From an uncultured SAR86 cluster bacterium (lineage in GTDB: Bacteria; Pseudomonadota; Gammaproteobacteria; Magnimaribacterales; D2472), in assembly GCA_902556105.1 (NCBI GenBank), contig CACDUZ010000008.1, positions 1 through 36,846 of the forward strand: a stretch of DNA of 36,846 bases. Reading direction: 5' to 3'. Numbering within the stretch: position 1 is the first letter of the stretch; each line of letters begins with the position of its first letter. Positions 9,281 through 18,508 of the stretch are shown piece after piece. The translations under genes and the position numbers were made by a program. Below the pieces are notes generated by a model. The model had not been told where the DNA came from, searched no databases, and saw only the letters and a list, made by a program, of their open reading frames with translations.

Positions 9281-10786
9281 TTAAAGACCTAAATTATAAT
9301 TTTTAACAAATTCATTCATTTCTTGTTTTGAGTTTGTTGGCATTTTATCTAATTCTTCTAATGATAGCTCTGCTTCTTTTTTTATACTATCAATATTTTT
9401 TTCACCTGCAGATTTTAGTAATTCTAGATTAGTTTTTGCTTTTTCTACACCATAAGCGTGAAATGAACTTTGAGAAAGCTCACCTTTCTTCAAAGACAGC
9501 ATGTGATCAATAGAATCATCAAATAATTGACTATCATTCATGCACTTTGCAATGCTTCTCAAATTTCCTATCATCTCATCTCTCGCCTCATTTATTTTAA
9601 TTTGATCACCATTAACTAATATTTTCGCTTCTTTATCCCTTCCACTATAGATCGCGATATATTCATTTGAATCTATCTCTTTTTTTTCATTGGACATAAT
9701 TTTTGGACTTGGAAGAATTAAACAATAGATAAGTATTAAATCCAAAAATCTTATATGATGTTTGGACATTCCAGTTATATCAGATGGAGCTATATCAACC
9801 CCTCTAATTTCAAGATATTCAATGCCCGAATTTTTCAATAAATCATATGGCCTCATATTTTCAGAGGAAGATCTTTTTGGCCTTATAGAATCATAATACT
9901 CATTTTCAATTTGGATGATTCCATCAGAGATTTGTTGATACTCCTCGTCAGAATCTTTCAACCCTTTATCTGAAAATTCTTTATAAGGAACCTCAATAGC
10001 TTTTTTTATTTTTCTAAGAAAACCCTCTAATGAGTTGTATTTAATATCTAAGCTTTTTTGTGCTTTGCTTTGATATCCAATTTCACTCATTCTTAAAGAT
10101 GTAGCATGCTCGAGAAACATGTCACTTTCATTTAACTTCTCAAGATTATGCCTTCTATTTTTTACAAATGACTTATCTACAACATTTGTTTGACCGAATT
10201 CACATAAAACAAACCAATATATCCTTTTAAAGTTTCTAATAAGACCGAGATAAGCTTCACTAATTTTCTTTTGATTGGGGGACTCGACAAGACTAGCAAA
10301 AGAGGACTGTTTCAATGAAAAGTTATAATGCATTCCAGAAACACATTGCATTGTGGGACCATACCTAGCTTTCAATCCTCTTCGATACACATGCTTTAAA
10401 AGGCCAATGCCACTTTGATGATAGTAACCGAGATTTATTTCTGATTCATCCTCAATTTTTGGAGGCATTGAAAAGGGCCATAGCATTTCGTCGTCATCTA
10501 TATTTTTTGCTACATAGACGTGTAGTGAAAACAAAAAATCATACAACTCATCAATATCCTCAAAAGTTGGTGTAACTAATTCAACCTGAGCCTCTGCAAA
10601 GTCAGTTGTAATATACTTATTTTTTAATGCAGAGCCCAAGGATATAGGATGTGGTCTTTTTGAGATGAAGCCATAAGAATCGACCCTAAAAAATTCTTTT
10701 TCGATTCCTCTTTTTATGATTAGGTTATCAAAAAAGCTAGTTTCTTTTAGTTTTTTTAGCCTATCTTGTAATGATTCATTAGTCAT
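9281..10786 (-). CDS. gshA: Glutamate-cysteine ligase
   Basis: First enzyme of glutathione synthesis: ATP-dependent joining of glutamate and cysteine. It has about 501 residues and is of the gammaproteobacterial (E. coli) GshA type. Recognisable blocks are [35 protein letters not shown], the [10 protein letters not shown] segment, [33 protein letters not shown] and [13 protein letters not shown] chose ATG 10786, which overlaps the end of pckA by eight bases (ATGACTAA). An ATG at 10804 is also in frame. Pairing with pckA in one transcript is unusual as far as I know. gshB is not in the window. Confidence 0.94.
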   Translation of the reverse strand: MTNESLQDRLKKLKETSFFDNLIIKRGIEKEFFRVDSYGFISKRPHPISLGSALKNKYITTDFAEAQVELVTPTFEDIDELYDFLFSLHVYVAKNIDDDEMLWPFSMPPKIEDESEINLGYYHQSGIGLLKHVYRRGLKARYGPTMQCVSGMHYNFSLKQSSFASLVESPNQKKISEAYLGLIRNFKRIYWFVLCEFGQTNVVDKSFVKNRRHNLEKLNESDMFLEHATSLRMSEIGYQSKAQKSLDIKYNSLEGFLRKIKKAIEVPYKEFSDKGLKDSDEEYQQISDGIIQIENEYYDSIRPKRSSSENMRPYDLLKNSGIEYLEIRGVDIAPSDITGMSKHHIRFLDLILIYCLILPSPKIMSNEKKEIDSNEYIAIYSGRDKEAKILVNGDQIKINEARDEMIGNLRSIAKCMNDSQLFDDSIDHMLSLKKGELSQSSFHAYGVEKAKTNLELLKSAGEKNIDSIKKEAELSLEELDKMPTNSKQEMNEFVKNYNLGL

Positions 10787-12329
10787 TAAATCCTGGACCA
10801 GCATTTAATATTTCAGGTTTTGTATTAAATTTTTTAAAATTTTCTTGAAATTCTGAAACTAACTCATTCAAATACTTATCATATTCTTTTTCATCTTCCC
10901 ATGTATTAATAGGATTAAGCAAAAGACTGTCCACACCATCAACCGATAAAGGTATATCAAGATTAAGTCCTGGAACTTTCTCAGTTTCTACATTATCCAG
11001 CTCTCCATCTTGAATCGCATTAACAATTCTTCTAGTTGTTGGAATCTTAAATCTTGAACCAATACCAAATGGTCCGCCTGTCCATCCAGTGTTTACTAAA
11101 AAAACTTTAGAGCCAAATTCCTCAACACGCTTCATAAGAAGATCAGCATACTCATTGGCTGGCCTTGGAAAGAAGGGTGCTCCAAAGCATGTTGAATAAG
11201 TAGATTCAATATCTGCATTAGAACCCATTTCAGTTGAGCCAACTTTGGCTGTATAGCCACTTAAAAAATGATAAGCAGCAGCCTCTTTTGATAAAATGGA
11301 TACAGGGGGTATCAAACCTGTTAAATCACAGGTTAGGAAGATTACTGTTTTTGGTTCACCAGCAGCATTCTCAGGAACAGCATCATCAATATGCGATCTT
11401 GGATAACAACATCTTCCATTTTCAGATAAAGAAGTATTCGAATAATCAGGAGTATTATTTTCATCTAAATAAACATTCTCAATAACACTACCATGTTTAA
11501 TTGCCTTGAAGATTACCGGTTCATTTTCCTCAGTTAGATCTATTGTTTTTGCATAACAACCACCTTCAAAGTTAAAAACTGACCCTTTGCTCCAACCGTG
11601 TTCATCGTCTCCAATTAGTGAACATTTTGGGTCGGCTGATAATGTAGTTTTTCCTGTACCAGAAAGACCAAAGAAAAGAGCAACATCACCGTTGGCATTA
11701 ACATTTGCAGAACAATGCATGGGAAGAACATCCTTCTCTGGCAATAAAAAATTTTGAACAGAGAACATAGATTTTTTCATTTCTCCTGCATATTTCATTC
11801 CTGCAAGAATAACTTTACGCTTCGCAAAATTTATGATGACGCAGCTTTCAGAATTTGTTCCATCCTCTTCTGGCACACATACAAAATTTGCTGCGCTTAT
11901 TATCTGCCATTCCTGTTTGTTAGATTTATTGTATTCATTGGGACAAACAAAAATTAATCTTGCAAATAGCGAATGCCAAGCAGTTTCTGTTGTAACACGA
12001 ACAGGCAAGTAATGATTTGCATGAGACCCAACGTGAACCTTTGATGTATATCTATCATTTTCAGCCAGGTATGCCTCTATCTTATTCCATAAATTATCAA
12101 ATTTATCCTCTTCAAAAGGTTTGTTTACGGCGCCCCAATCAATAAGTTGATCAGTGCTAGATTCCTTCACAATAAATCTATCATTTGGGCTTCTTCCAGT
12201 TCTTTTTCCAGTAGTTGCTGAGAAAGCTCCATTACTAGCCATAACGCCTTCATTGTTATTAATAGCTGCATTTATCAACTCTTCAGTAGTAAGCTCAAGA
12301 GCTTGGGATGTATTTGACTGGGTATTCAT
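10779..12329 (-). CDS. pckA: Phosphoenolpyruvate carboxykinase (ATP)
   Basis: Converts oxaloacetate and ATP to phosphoenolpyruvate, CO2 and ADP, the entry step of gluconeogenesis. It has 516 residues, typical of the ATP-dependent family. The P-loop is [11 protein letters not shown], followed by the kinase-2 metal motif in LIGDDEHGW. Other family blocks are [13 protein letters not shown] near the N-terminus, MHCSANVN and [12 protein letters not shown]. All active-site blocks look intact. ATG 12329 lacks an obvious ribosome site. Upstream is a 211-base gap with a 14-bp inverted repeat whose near arm ends 13 bases before the start codon, so this gene is likely regulated there. Confidence 0.96.
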   Translation of the reverse strand: MNTQSNTSQALELTTEELINAAINNNEGVMASNGAFSATTGKRTGRSPNDRFIVKESSTDQLIDWGAVNKPFEEDKFDNLWNKIEAYLAENDRYTSKVHVGSHANHYLPVRVTTETAWHSLFARLIFVCPNEYNKSNKQEWQIISAANFVCVPEEDGTNSESCVIINFAKRKVILAGMKYAGEMKKSMFSVQNFLLPEKDVLPMHCSANVNANGDVALFFGLSGTGKTTLSADPKCSLIGDDEHGWSKGSVFNFEGGCYAKTIDLTEENEPVIFKAIKHGSVIENVYLDENNTPDYSNTSLSENGRCCYPRSHIDDAVPENAAGEPKTVIFLTCDLTGLIPPVSILSKEAAAYHFLSGYTAKVGSTEMGSNADIESTYSTCFGAPFFPRPANEYADLLMKRVEEFGSKVFLVNTGWTGGPFGIGSRFKIPTTRRIVNAIQDGELDNVETEKVPGLNLDIPLSVDGVDSLLLNPINTWEDEKEYDKYLNELVSEFQENFKKFNTKPEILNAGPGFND

Positions 12330-12341
12330 ATTTAGCTACCG

Positions 12342-12407
12342 AATATTATAGGTACTTGGGGGGAATAATTATATATGTAGAGGAAATAATTATGTACCTA
12401 TAATATT
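12342..12407. repeat. Perfect 14-bp inverted repeat upstream of pckA, each arm carrying TATAAT
   Basis: The sequence AATATTATAGGTAC at 12342-12355 is exactly inverted at 12394-12407 (GTACCTATAATATT). A 38-base spacer separates the arms. Arm centres are 52 bp apart, close to five helical turns. Each arm reads GTACCTATAATATT on one strand, so both contain a -10-like TATAAT. The copy nearest pckA would start transcription only about nine bases before the pckA ATG. The spacer holds two imperfect direct copies of AATAATTAT. A further partial GTACCTA occurs at 12491-12497. This could be a paired operator, a divergent promoter or a large hairpin; sequence alone does not decide. Confidence 0.6.
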
Positions 12408-12433
12408 GTCTTAAGTGGCAGCTTTCGGAGTTA

Positions 12434-12537
12434 TTATGTAGTACATTACAATTTATTTACTTATTAAAGTCAATTAAATTTAAAAAAGCTGTACCTAAAG
12501 CAATTTTTAACTAAAATTTATGTAGTTCTGCTACAAT
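12434..12537. repeat. Two related TTATGTAGT-N4/5-TACAAT elements between dsbB and pckA
   Basis: The first copy is TTATGTAGT-ACAT-TACAAT at 12434-12452. The second is TTATGTAGT-TCTGC-TACAAT at 12518-12537. Both have dyad character: TGTA...TACA in the first and TGTAG-N5-CTACA in the second. The second lies just past the dsbB stop and could form a small hairpin in the dsbB transcript, but with no good T-tract after it. With the 14-bp inverted repeat nearby, they make this the most structured non-coding stretch in the window. Role unknown: binding sites for a regulator or a weak terminator are possible. Confidence 0.45.
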
Positions 12538-12540
12538 ATA

Positions 12541-13056
12541 TTAGATTTTTAAGACTTTTCTATGCTTAAAAATAGTACTGATGAAGAATATCGAAAAGAA
12601 TATAAATCCCCACTCTGCAAAATTAAAGACAAACCTCCATCCATCCTCTGCGCAACTTGGTCCTCCTGCAAGAGTGTTATTAATCGCATCTATTAATCCA
12701 AAGTATTCCACCTGAGTATGAAAAGGCATTCCACAACCAGATAGTTCTGCGATTTGCTCTATTGACATATTCTGAATGTAAATCTGTCTAGAGGAGACAA
12801 ATAAACCAATTAAAGATGACAAAGCCATCAACAGACCACCAATTAATTTTGATTTAAGAAAGATTCCTACAATTGCAGAAACAGCTATTAAACCAAAAAC
12901 ATATCTTGTTAATATGCACATCGGACATGCTTGTAAATACATAAACTTATCTAAGATGATTGCAAGCAAAATAATTGAAGATGCTGATATAGCAACAGCA
13001 ACCTCATAATAATCTTGAAAAATTTTTTTTATTAAATTTGAAATTTTTTTATACAT
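12541..13056 (-). CDS. dsbB: Disulfide bond formation protein B
   Basis: Inner-membrane enzyme that reoxidises DsbA and passes the electrons to quinone. It has 171 residues and four predicted membrane helices. The first periplasmic loop carries the CxxC pair C44/C47 in QACPMCILTRY, with R51 at the position of the E. coli quinone-binding Arg. The second loop carries the pair C108 (SGCGMPFH) and C135 (GGPSCAEDGW). All four catalytic cysteines are present. The gene diverges from polA with 62 bases between start codons. A TATAAT on the minus strand (13074-13079) may serve it. Its likely partner, DsbA, is encoded at 21256-21870. Confidence 0.94.
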   Translation of the reverse strand: MYKKISNLIKKIFQDYYEVAVAISASSIILLAIILDKFMYLQACPMCILTRYVFGLIAVSAIVGIFLKSKLIGGLLMALSSLIGLFVSSRQIYIQNMSIEQIAELSGCGMPFHTQVEYFGLIDAINNTLAGGPSCAEDGWRFVFNFAEWGFIFFSIFFISTIFKHRKVLKI

Positions 13057-13118
13057 TTTTACTTATTTTTTCCATTATAGAAAAACAAGAGTCATAATAC
13101 ATCATATAAAATTTAAAC

Positions 13119-15791
13119 ATGAAAAATAGAATTTTTATCATAGATGGATCCTCTTATTTGTATAGAGCATTTCATGCCATGCCACCTTTAAGCACATCTA
13201 AAGGAAGGCCAACGGGTGCTGTAAAGGGCGTTACTAATATGTTGATGAACCTTAAAAAAGATAGTGAGGGCTCTTCAATAATTGTTGTATTTGATGCAAA
13301 AGGAAAAACGTTCAGAAATGATATCTACGCGGATTATAAGGCAAACAGACCACCAATGCCTGATGAACTGAGAGAGCAACTTAAACCAGTAAAATCAATT
13401 TGTAAGGCTATTGGATTCCCCTTGATTGAAATAGAAGGAGTAGAGGCTGATGATGTAATTGCAACGATTTCAAGAATGGCAAAAGAGGCTAAATACAAAT
13501 GTGTTATTTCATCTTTAGACAAAGATTTAATGCAGCTTGTTGAAGACCCTCATACAACAATGATGGATACAATGAAGCATAAAATTTTTAATGAAGAAGG
13601 TGTATTTGAAAAATTTGGAGTTAAGCCAAATCAGATAAGAGACATGCTCGCACTTGTTGGTGACACATCTGACAACATACCAGGTATTCCAAAAGTAGGA
13701 CAAAAAACTGCAGCTAAATGGTTAAAAGAATATGGAGATTTAGAAGGCATCAAAAAAAATGCAGATTCTATCTCTGGAGTTGTAGGTGAAAACCTTAGAA
13801 ACAGTATTAATGACCTTGACAGAAATGTTGAGTTAGTTTCATTGAAAGATAATGTAGATATTAATTTAAAATTTACAGATCTATTGCAATTCTCACCTGA
13901 TGAGGAGGAGCTAGATAAAATATTTTCTGAGTTAGAATTTAAAGCTGCTGATAAGAATAAAGAAAAAGAGCAACCAAAAAAAGATTCTAACTATGAAATA
14001 GTGTTAGATGAAAAAGCCTTAAAAAACTGGGCAATAAAAATTAATAAATCCAAAGTGTTCGCCATTGATACAGAAACAGATTCAGTAAATACAGTTTCGG
14101 CAAACCTGATAGGTATATCTTTATCTGTTTCTGAAAATGAAGGCTGTTATATTCCTATTGCTCATTCCTATGATGGCTGCCCAAAACAATTAGAATTGGA
14201 CTATGTTGTAAAAAACCTTGGCCCAGTAATTGAAAAGAATCAGGAAAAATCCATAGGACAAAATCTTAAATTTGATATTCCTATATTAGCTAGGCATGGG
14301 ATAAAAATTACAAAATTTCTTGGTGACACAATGCTGATGTCTTATGTATTAAATAGTACAGCAACACGTCATGGAATGGATAGGCTTGCAGATTATTATT
14401 TAAATTATACGACCACAAAATACACAGATGTAACTGGGACTGCTTCAAAGCAAATAAGTTTTGCCGAAGTTAAACTAGATGTTGCCTCAGACTATGCCGC
14501 AGAAGATGCCGATATAACTTTAAGGCTATATAACACCCTTGCCTCAATGCTTAAAGAAAAACCTATTCAAGAAAAGCTCTTACATGACATCGAATATCCT
14601 CTTGTGCATGTTCTTTCTAGAGTAGAACAAAATGGTGCAAAAATAGATAAGAAAAAACTAGCAAATCACTCTAAAGAACTTGGAGAAAAAATAGATGGTC
14701 TTTCTTCTGAAGCCTACAAGATTGCTGGCGAAGAATTTAATCTTGATTCACCAAAACAGCTTCTTGAAATACTATACGAAAAACAAGGCCTGCCTGTTCT
14801 AAAGAAGACGCCAAAAGGACAGCCATCGACTAATGAAGATACTCTCAAAAGGCTTTCAGAGGAATATGAGCTTCCAAAAATTATTTTGCAATACAGAACA
14901 TTAGCTAAATTAAAATCAACATATACTGACAGCCTCATAAATATAGAGAATCCAAAAACTGAAAGAATTCATACTTCTTATCAGCAAGCTGTTACTTCAA
15001 CTGGAAGACTTTCCTCTACTGAACCTAATCTCCAAAATATTCCAATCAAGACTGCTGAAGGAAGGAGAATACGAGAAGCTTTCGTTCCTGAGGAAGGTAA
15101 TACTTTAATATCGGCAGATTATTCTCAGATCGAATTAAGAATAATGGCACATTTATCAAATGATAATAATCTTACGCATGCTTTTAATAACGATATTGAT
15201 GTTCACTCATCAACAGCAGCAGAAGTGTTTGACGTATCAATTGATGATGTTAGCCAAGATCAAAGAAGGAGCGCTAAAGCAATTAATTTTGGATTAATGT
15301 ATGGCATGTCAGCCTTTGGTTTAACTAGACAGCTTGGTATTCCAAGGGGCGAAGCTCAAGAATACTTGGACACTTATTTCAATAGGTATACAGGCGTAAG
15401 AGACTATATGGATAACATAAAGGCCCAAGCCAAAGAAGATAAATATGTCGAAACCATAATGGGAAGACGCCTTTATTTGAATGAAATAAATGCCGCAAAT
15501 GGCTTAAGGCGTCAAGCAGCTGAAAGAGCTGCCATTAATGCTCCGCTGCAAGGGTCAGCAGCTGATATTATTAAAAAAGCTATGTTAGATATTGATGATC
15601 TTATTTTAAATGAAATGCCAGATGTAAAAATGATTATGCAAGTTCACGATGAGTTGGTTTTTGAGTGCCCAAAAGATAATGCTGATAAAGTTATGAAAAA
15701 AATGAAAGACACTATGGAGAAAACAGTTGAATTAAATATTCCTTTGATTGCTGAAGCTGCTATTGGAAATAACTGGAATGAAGCTCACTAA
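13119..15791 (+). CDS. polA: DNA polymerase I
   Basis: Repair and Okazaki-fragment polymerase, 890 residues, with all three activities apparently intact. The 5' nuclease domain (about 1-280) contains IDGSSYLYRAFHA and the Asp clusters EGVEADDV and GDTSDNIPG. The proofreading domain keeps its motifs: D317/E319 in AIDTETD, N382/D386 in NLKFD, and Y459/D463 in YAAED. The polymerase domain keeps motif A (D667 in SADYSQIELR), motif B (RRSAKAINFGLMYG) and motif C (H843-D844-E845). Many AT-rich bacteria lack exonuclease residues here, so their presence is worth noting. The 3' end overlaps the start of the next gene by 14 bases. Confidence 0.97.
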   Translation: MKNRIFIIDGSSYLYRAFHAMPPLSTSKGRPTGAVKGVTNMLMNLKKDSEGSSIIVVFDAKGKTFRNDIYADYKANRPPMPDELREQLKPVKSICKAIGFPLIEIEGVEADDVIATISRMAKEAKYKCVISSLDKDLMQLVEDPHTTMMDTMKHKIFNEEGVFEKFGVKPNQIRDMLALVGDTSDNIPGIPKVGQKTAAKWLKEYGDLEGIKKNADSISGVVGENLRNSINDLDRNVELVSLKDNVDINLKFTDLLQFSPDEEELDKIFSELEFKAADKNKEKEQPKKDSNYEIVLDEKALKNWAIKINKSKVFAIDTETDSVNTVSANLIGISLSVSENEGCYIPIAHSYDGCPKQLELDYVVKNLGPVIEKNQEKSIGQNLKFDIPILARHGIKITKFLGDTMLMSYVLNSTATRHGMDRLADYYLNYTTTKYTDVTGTASKQISFAEVKLDVASDYAAEDADITLRLYNTLASMLKEKPIQEKLLHDIEYPLVHVLSRVEQNGAKIDKKKLANHSKELGEKIDGLSSEAYKIAGEEFNLDSPKQLLEILYEKQGLPVLKKTPKGQPSTNEDTLKRLSEEYELPKIILQYRTLAKLKSTYTDSLINIENPKTERIHTSYQQAVTSTGRLSSTEPNLQNIPIKTAEGRRIREAFVPEEGNTLISADYSQIELRIMAHLSNDNNLTHAFNNDIDVHSSTAAEVFDVSIDDVSQDQRRSAKAINFGLMYGMSAFGLTRQLGIPRGEAQEYLDTYFNRYTGVRDYMDNIKAQAKEDKYVETIMGRRLYLNEINAANGLRRQAAERAAINAPLQGSAADIIKKAMLDIDDLILNEMPDVKMIMQVHDELVFECPKDNADKVMKKMKDTMEKTVELNIPLIAEAAIGNNWNEAH

Positions 15792-16872
15792 GAACAACAT
15801 CTTATTTTCTATATTTCTTTGTAATTGTATTTACTCAACAGAAATAATCGAAACATATTTTGAGAATGTCTATTTCGATGAAAAGAATAAATTCCTCAAA
15901 TGCATTGCAGACGAAAACTTAGTTGGCAGCAATAAAATAAATACCAAATGCAACATTACTGAAAGAATAAAGAAATCTGCTTATGTACTTTATAAAAATG
16001 AGCGACTTCATAAAGAAGATTTATTAGATAACTTTCAGAGATTTTCTAAAACTGATAAAAGCAGGACTATAAAAGTAAATTATCCAAGGAGTATGCAGGA
16101 AAGAGGTGCCATGGGATTTGTCCTTTTAAATTTTGACATTGATAAAGATGGAAATACTAAAAATATTGAGGTCTTAGAAGGGAAGTGTGGAAATATGTAT
16201 TCACCATTTACTACGTTTGATCAATGTAAATCTTTTAATAGCTCTGCAATACAATATATGAGTAAAGTTAAATATAATCCGACTACATTCGACGGAAAAG
16301 AAATTGATTCAATGAACAACAAACACTCAATTTCTTATTTTCTTGACGGAGAAGAGCCGCTTGATATTAAGAACTTAAGCGATTATCGAAAGCTTATTAG
16401 CCATATAAGAAATGAAAAGTTAATAAAGGCATCAGAACTAGCAAAGAAGAACTTAGAAAAAGAGAGCATTTTTCTTTTTCAATTAGCCAGAATTAATTAC
16501 TTAAATAAAAACTATGATGAAGCAGAGCGTTATTTTAAAAGTTTCATCCAAGAGGTAGAAGCCAATAAAGATGAAATTCCAGAGGGCATATTGACCTCAA
16601 CTGCATCTCTAATGATAGAAAGCATGTTTAAGCAAGGAAAGTATGAAGACATTATTAAAATGAGTTCAAATATTGATACATACTTAAAGAATCGTAAGAC
16701 ATTTTCTGAAGTCATTGGGATTACTCATTTATATATTGGCATCTCACTTTTAAATACAGGAAATATTGAGGATGGGGCTTATTATTTAATAAGCTCAAAA
16801 AGAAAAATCAAGAACGAAGCACAGATAACATTTATTAATAGCGTTCTAAATAATGCTTCCAATTATTTATAA
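15778..16872 (+). CDS. Secreted protein with TonB-C-like domain and TPR-like repeats, unknown function
   Basis: From ATG 15778 the protein has 364 residues and starts with a signal-like stretch (KNNILFSIFLCNCIYS). Residues around 90-190 match a TonB C-terminal-type domain: YPRSMQERGAMGFVLLNFDIDKDGN fits its first strands, and a later KVKYNPTTFDG segment its end. The remaining C-terminal part is helical with TPR-like spacing: LFQLARINYLNKNYDEAERYF and TSTASLMIESMFKQGKYEDI. There is no transmembrane anchor of the TonB kind apart from the signal region. It probably acts in the periplasm, perhaps with an outer-membrane partner, but I cannot name a role. It overlaps polA and its stop overlaps the convergent phosphatase gene. 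Confidence 0.7.
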   Translation: MKLTKNNILFSIFLCNCIYSTEIIETYFENVYFDEKNKFLKCIADENLVGSNKINTKCNITERIKKSAYVLYKNERLHKEDLLDNFQRFSKTDKSRTIKVNYPRSMQERGAMGFVLLNFDIDKDGNTKNIEVLEGKCGNMYSPFTTFDQCKSFNSSAIQYMSKVKYNPTTFDGKEIDSMNNKHSISYFLDGEEPLDIKNLSDYRKLISHIRNEKLIKASELAKKNLEKESIFLFQLARINYLNKNYDEAERYFKSFIQEVEANKDEIPEGILTSTASLMIESMFKQGKYEDIIKMSSNIDTYLKNRKTFSEVIGITHLYIGISLLNTGNIEDGAYYLISSKRKIKNEAQITFINSVLNNASNYL

Positions 16873-18459
16873 ATATATCTTATCATTAGAAATTATCTCT
16901 CCATTATCTCCACTTTCTGAATCATGGCCTCCACAGGATATAATTTCTGCTAAAGACTCTTTGCCAAACTTAAAAAAAGTAAACCCGTTTTCTTCTCTAG
17001 TTTTGTAGATTGAATTACATACCAAGGACTTGGGATTATCTGCAGTTATGCCTCTTGCAAAGGATGGCCATCCAGCACTGGAGCTACCCACAGAACCTAC
17101 TAAAAATGTTTTTACTTCGTTTTTTAATTTAATATCACCTGATTTCATTATTGAAGAAGCGCTAATAGCATGTATATCCCCTGAAAAAATAAATCTTGAG
17201 CCTTTTCTTTTAGCAATAGATTTGATCAACCTCTGATGTTGAAGAAACCATCCTTCTTGCCAAAGATATTTTCTTACATCAGTTGTAAGAGATCCTTTAG
17301 TTGCAGAGAGCAGCTCATTGGATACTGTTCCAGTGGCTCCCTCCTCAGCTACTACATCTGGATACCACTCTCGCCATTTACCAGCAGTGTACCCAAAAGG
17401 ATGAGAGGGAATAAATGCCAAGTTCTTGACTTGAGAATTTTTTATTCTTGATGAAATCCATTCTTCATTTTGCTTAGAAATTAATACTGCGTTTTTATTG
17501 CCTAATGTCATATCACCCGCACAATCCGCCAACAACCCCTCAAAAACTTTACCGTATCTAATTCTTCCAATTTTTCTCTTTGGCTTTCCATCTGGAGTAT
17601 CTAATAAAGGCGGATAAAATAAGTCTGCCATTTTTTTAAAAACATCCTTACTAAAGCTATCTGCAGGAAATGTCACAAGTTCTTTTTCAGCATCATCATT
17701 TTCAAAATAATCATGGTCATCAGGAATAAAGAAAATTGGAGTACTTTTAAACCTTGTCCCATAAAGAGATGCTATTTGTTCATTGCCAATATTTTTAAGA
17801 ACTTTTTCATTTTTTTGGCTGTTCGCTTTTTGAGATCTATTAAAAGAACCATAAACAAGTCCAATATAACCCCCTAGAAAAAATTTTATTAACTTATTCT
17901 TTCGACCAATCTGAGGAGCATTTTCTCCTCTAAGATCCCAATAGATATGATCACCTATAGAAATTGCAAAATCCGGATTCATAGACAATCCTTCATCAAA
18001 GACTTTTTGTCTAAATTTCAAAGGCTTAAAAAACTCTTTGCCTGAAATTTTAAATCCCTCCGGACCACCAGCACAGGTAAACGACATGATCGAAACACTC
18101 TCAACTTCTGAATCAGGATCAGGGAACGTCTTAAGACTCCATGATTTATATATTGGCTCACCATTAGAAATTAATTGAAGTTTATATGAATGATTTGATA
18201 CAAGCTTATTTGATATGAATTGCCAATTTGTGCCTTTTCTATCTGTTTGTATTCCTTTAATGACAGTCTTGTCATCCAACATAAGCTCCAGCCTCGGAGT
18301 TTGTTCAGACAAAGATACACAAAGTGCTAATTTCTCATGACTAGCTGAGGCCAATATGTGATTTACCTTTTGATTATTAGAGTTTCGTAATATGAACCCG
18401 CCACTAAACAAGCCAATTATTCCTGCTGTAATTTTTAAGAAAGTTCTTCTTGAATACAC
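16867..18459 (-). CDS. PhoD-like metallophosphatase, Tat-exported
   Basis: Member of the PhoD-like alkaline phosphatase/phosphodiesterase family, 530 residues. It begins with a clear twin-arginine signal, SRRTFLK (residues 3-9), then a hydrophobic stretch, so it should be exported folded by Tat; tatABC lies at the end of this window. Metal-site blocks are MSFTCAGG, ISIGDHIYWD, FIPDDHDYFENDD and FIFSGDIHA, in the expected order. The usual family sequence WDDHE is replaced by PDDHD. Start is GTG at 18459, which places the Tat motif at the N-terminus. Substrate is not evident. It is the last of a run engB, Coq4-like, hydrolase, phosphatase. Confidence 0.85.
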   Translation of the reverse strand: MYSRRTFLKITAGIIGLFSGGFILRNSNNQKVNHILASASHEKLALCVSLSEQTPRLELMLDDKTVIKGIQTDRKGTNWQFISNKLVSNHSYKLQLISNGEPIYKSWSLKTFPDPDSEVESVSIMSFTCAGGPEGFKISGKEFFKPLKFRQKVFDEGLSMNPDFAISIGDHIYWDLRGENAPQIGRKNKLIKFFLGGYIGLVYGSFNRSQKANSQKNEKVLKNIGNEQIASLYGTRFKSTPIFFIPDDHDYFENDDAEKELVTFPADSFSKDVFKKMADLFYPPLLDTPDGKPKRKIGRIRYGKVFEGLLADCAGDMTLGNKNAVLISKQNEEWISSRIKNSQVKNLAFIPSHPFGYTAGKWREWYPDVVAEEGATGTVSNELLSATKGSLTTDVRKYLWQEGWFLQHQRLIKSIAKRKGSRFIFSGDIHAISASSIMKSGDIKLKNEVKTFLVGSVGSSSAGWPSFARGITADNPKSLVCNSIYKTREENGFTFFKFGKESLAEIISCGGHDSESGDNGEIISNDKIYL

Positions 18460-18508
18460 TAGTTAATTTATATGCCTTTTCATTGCTGGATGTATTTTAT
18501 TATTCATA

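Noticed and set aside
12511..12540. Intrinsic terminator after dsbB (TGTAG-N5-CTACA hairpin)
   Set aside because: The stem is only five base pairs and no proper T-tract follows on the dsbB strand, so I list it only as a repeat element.
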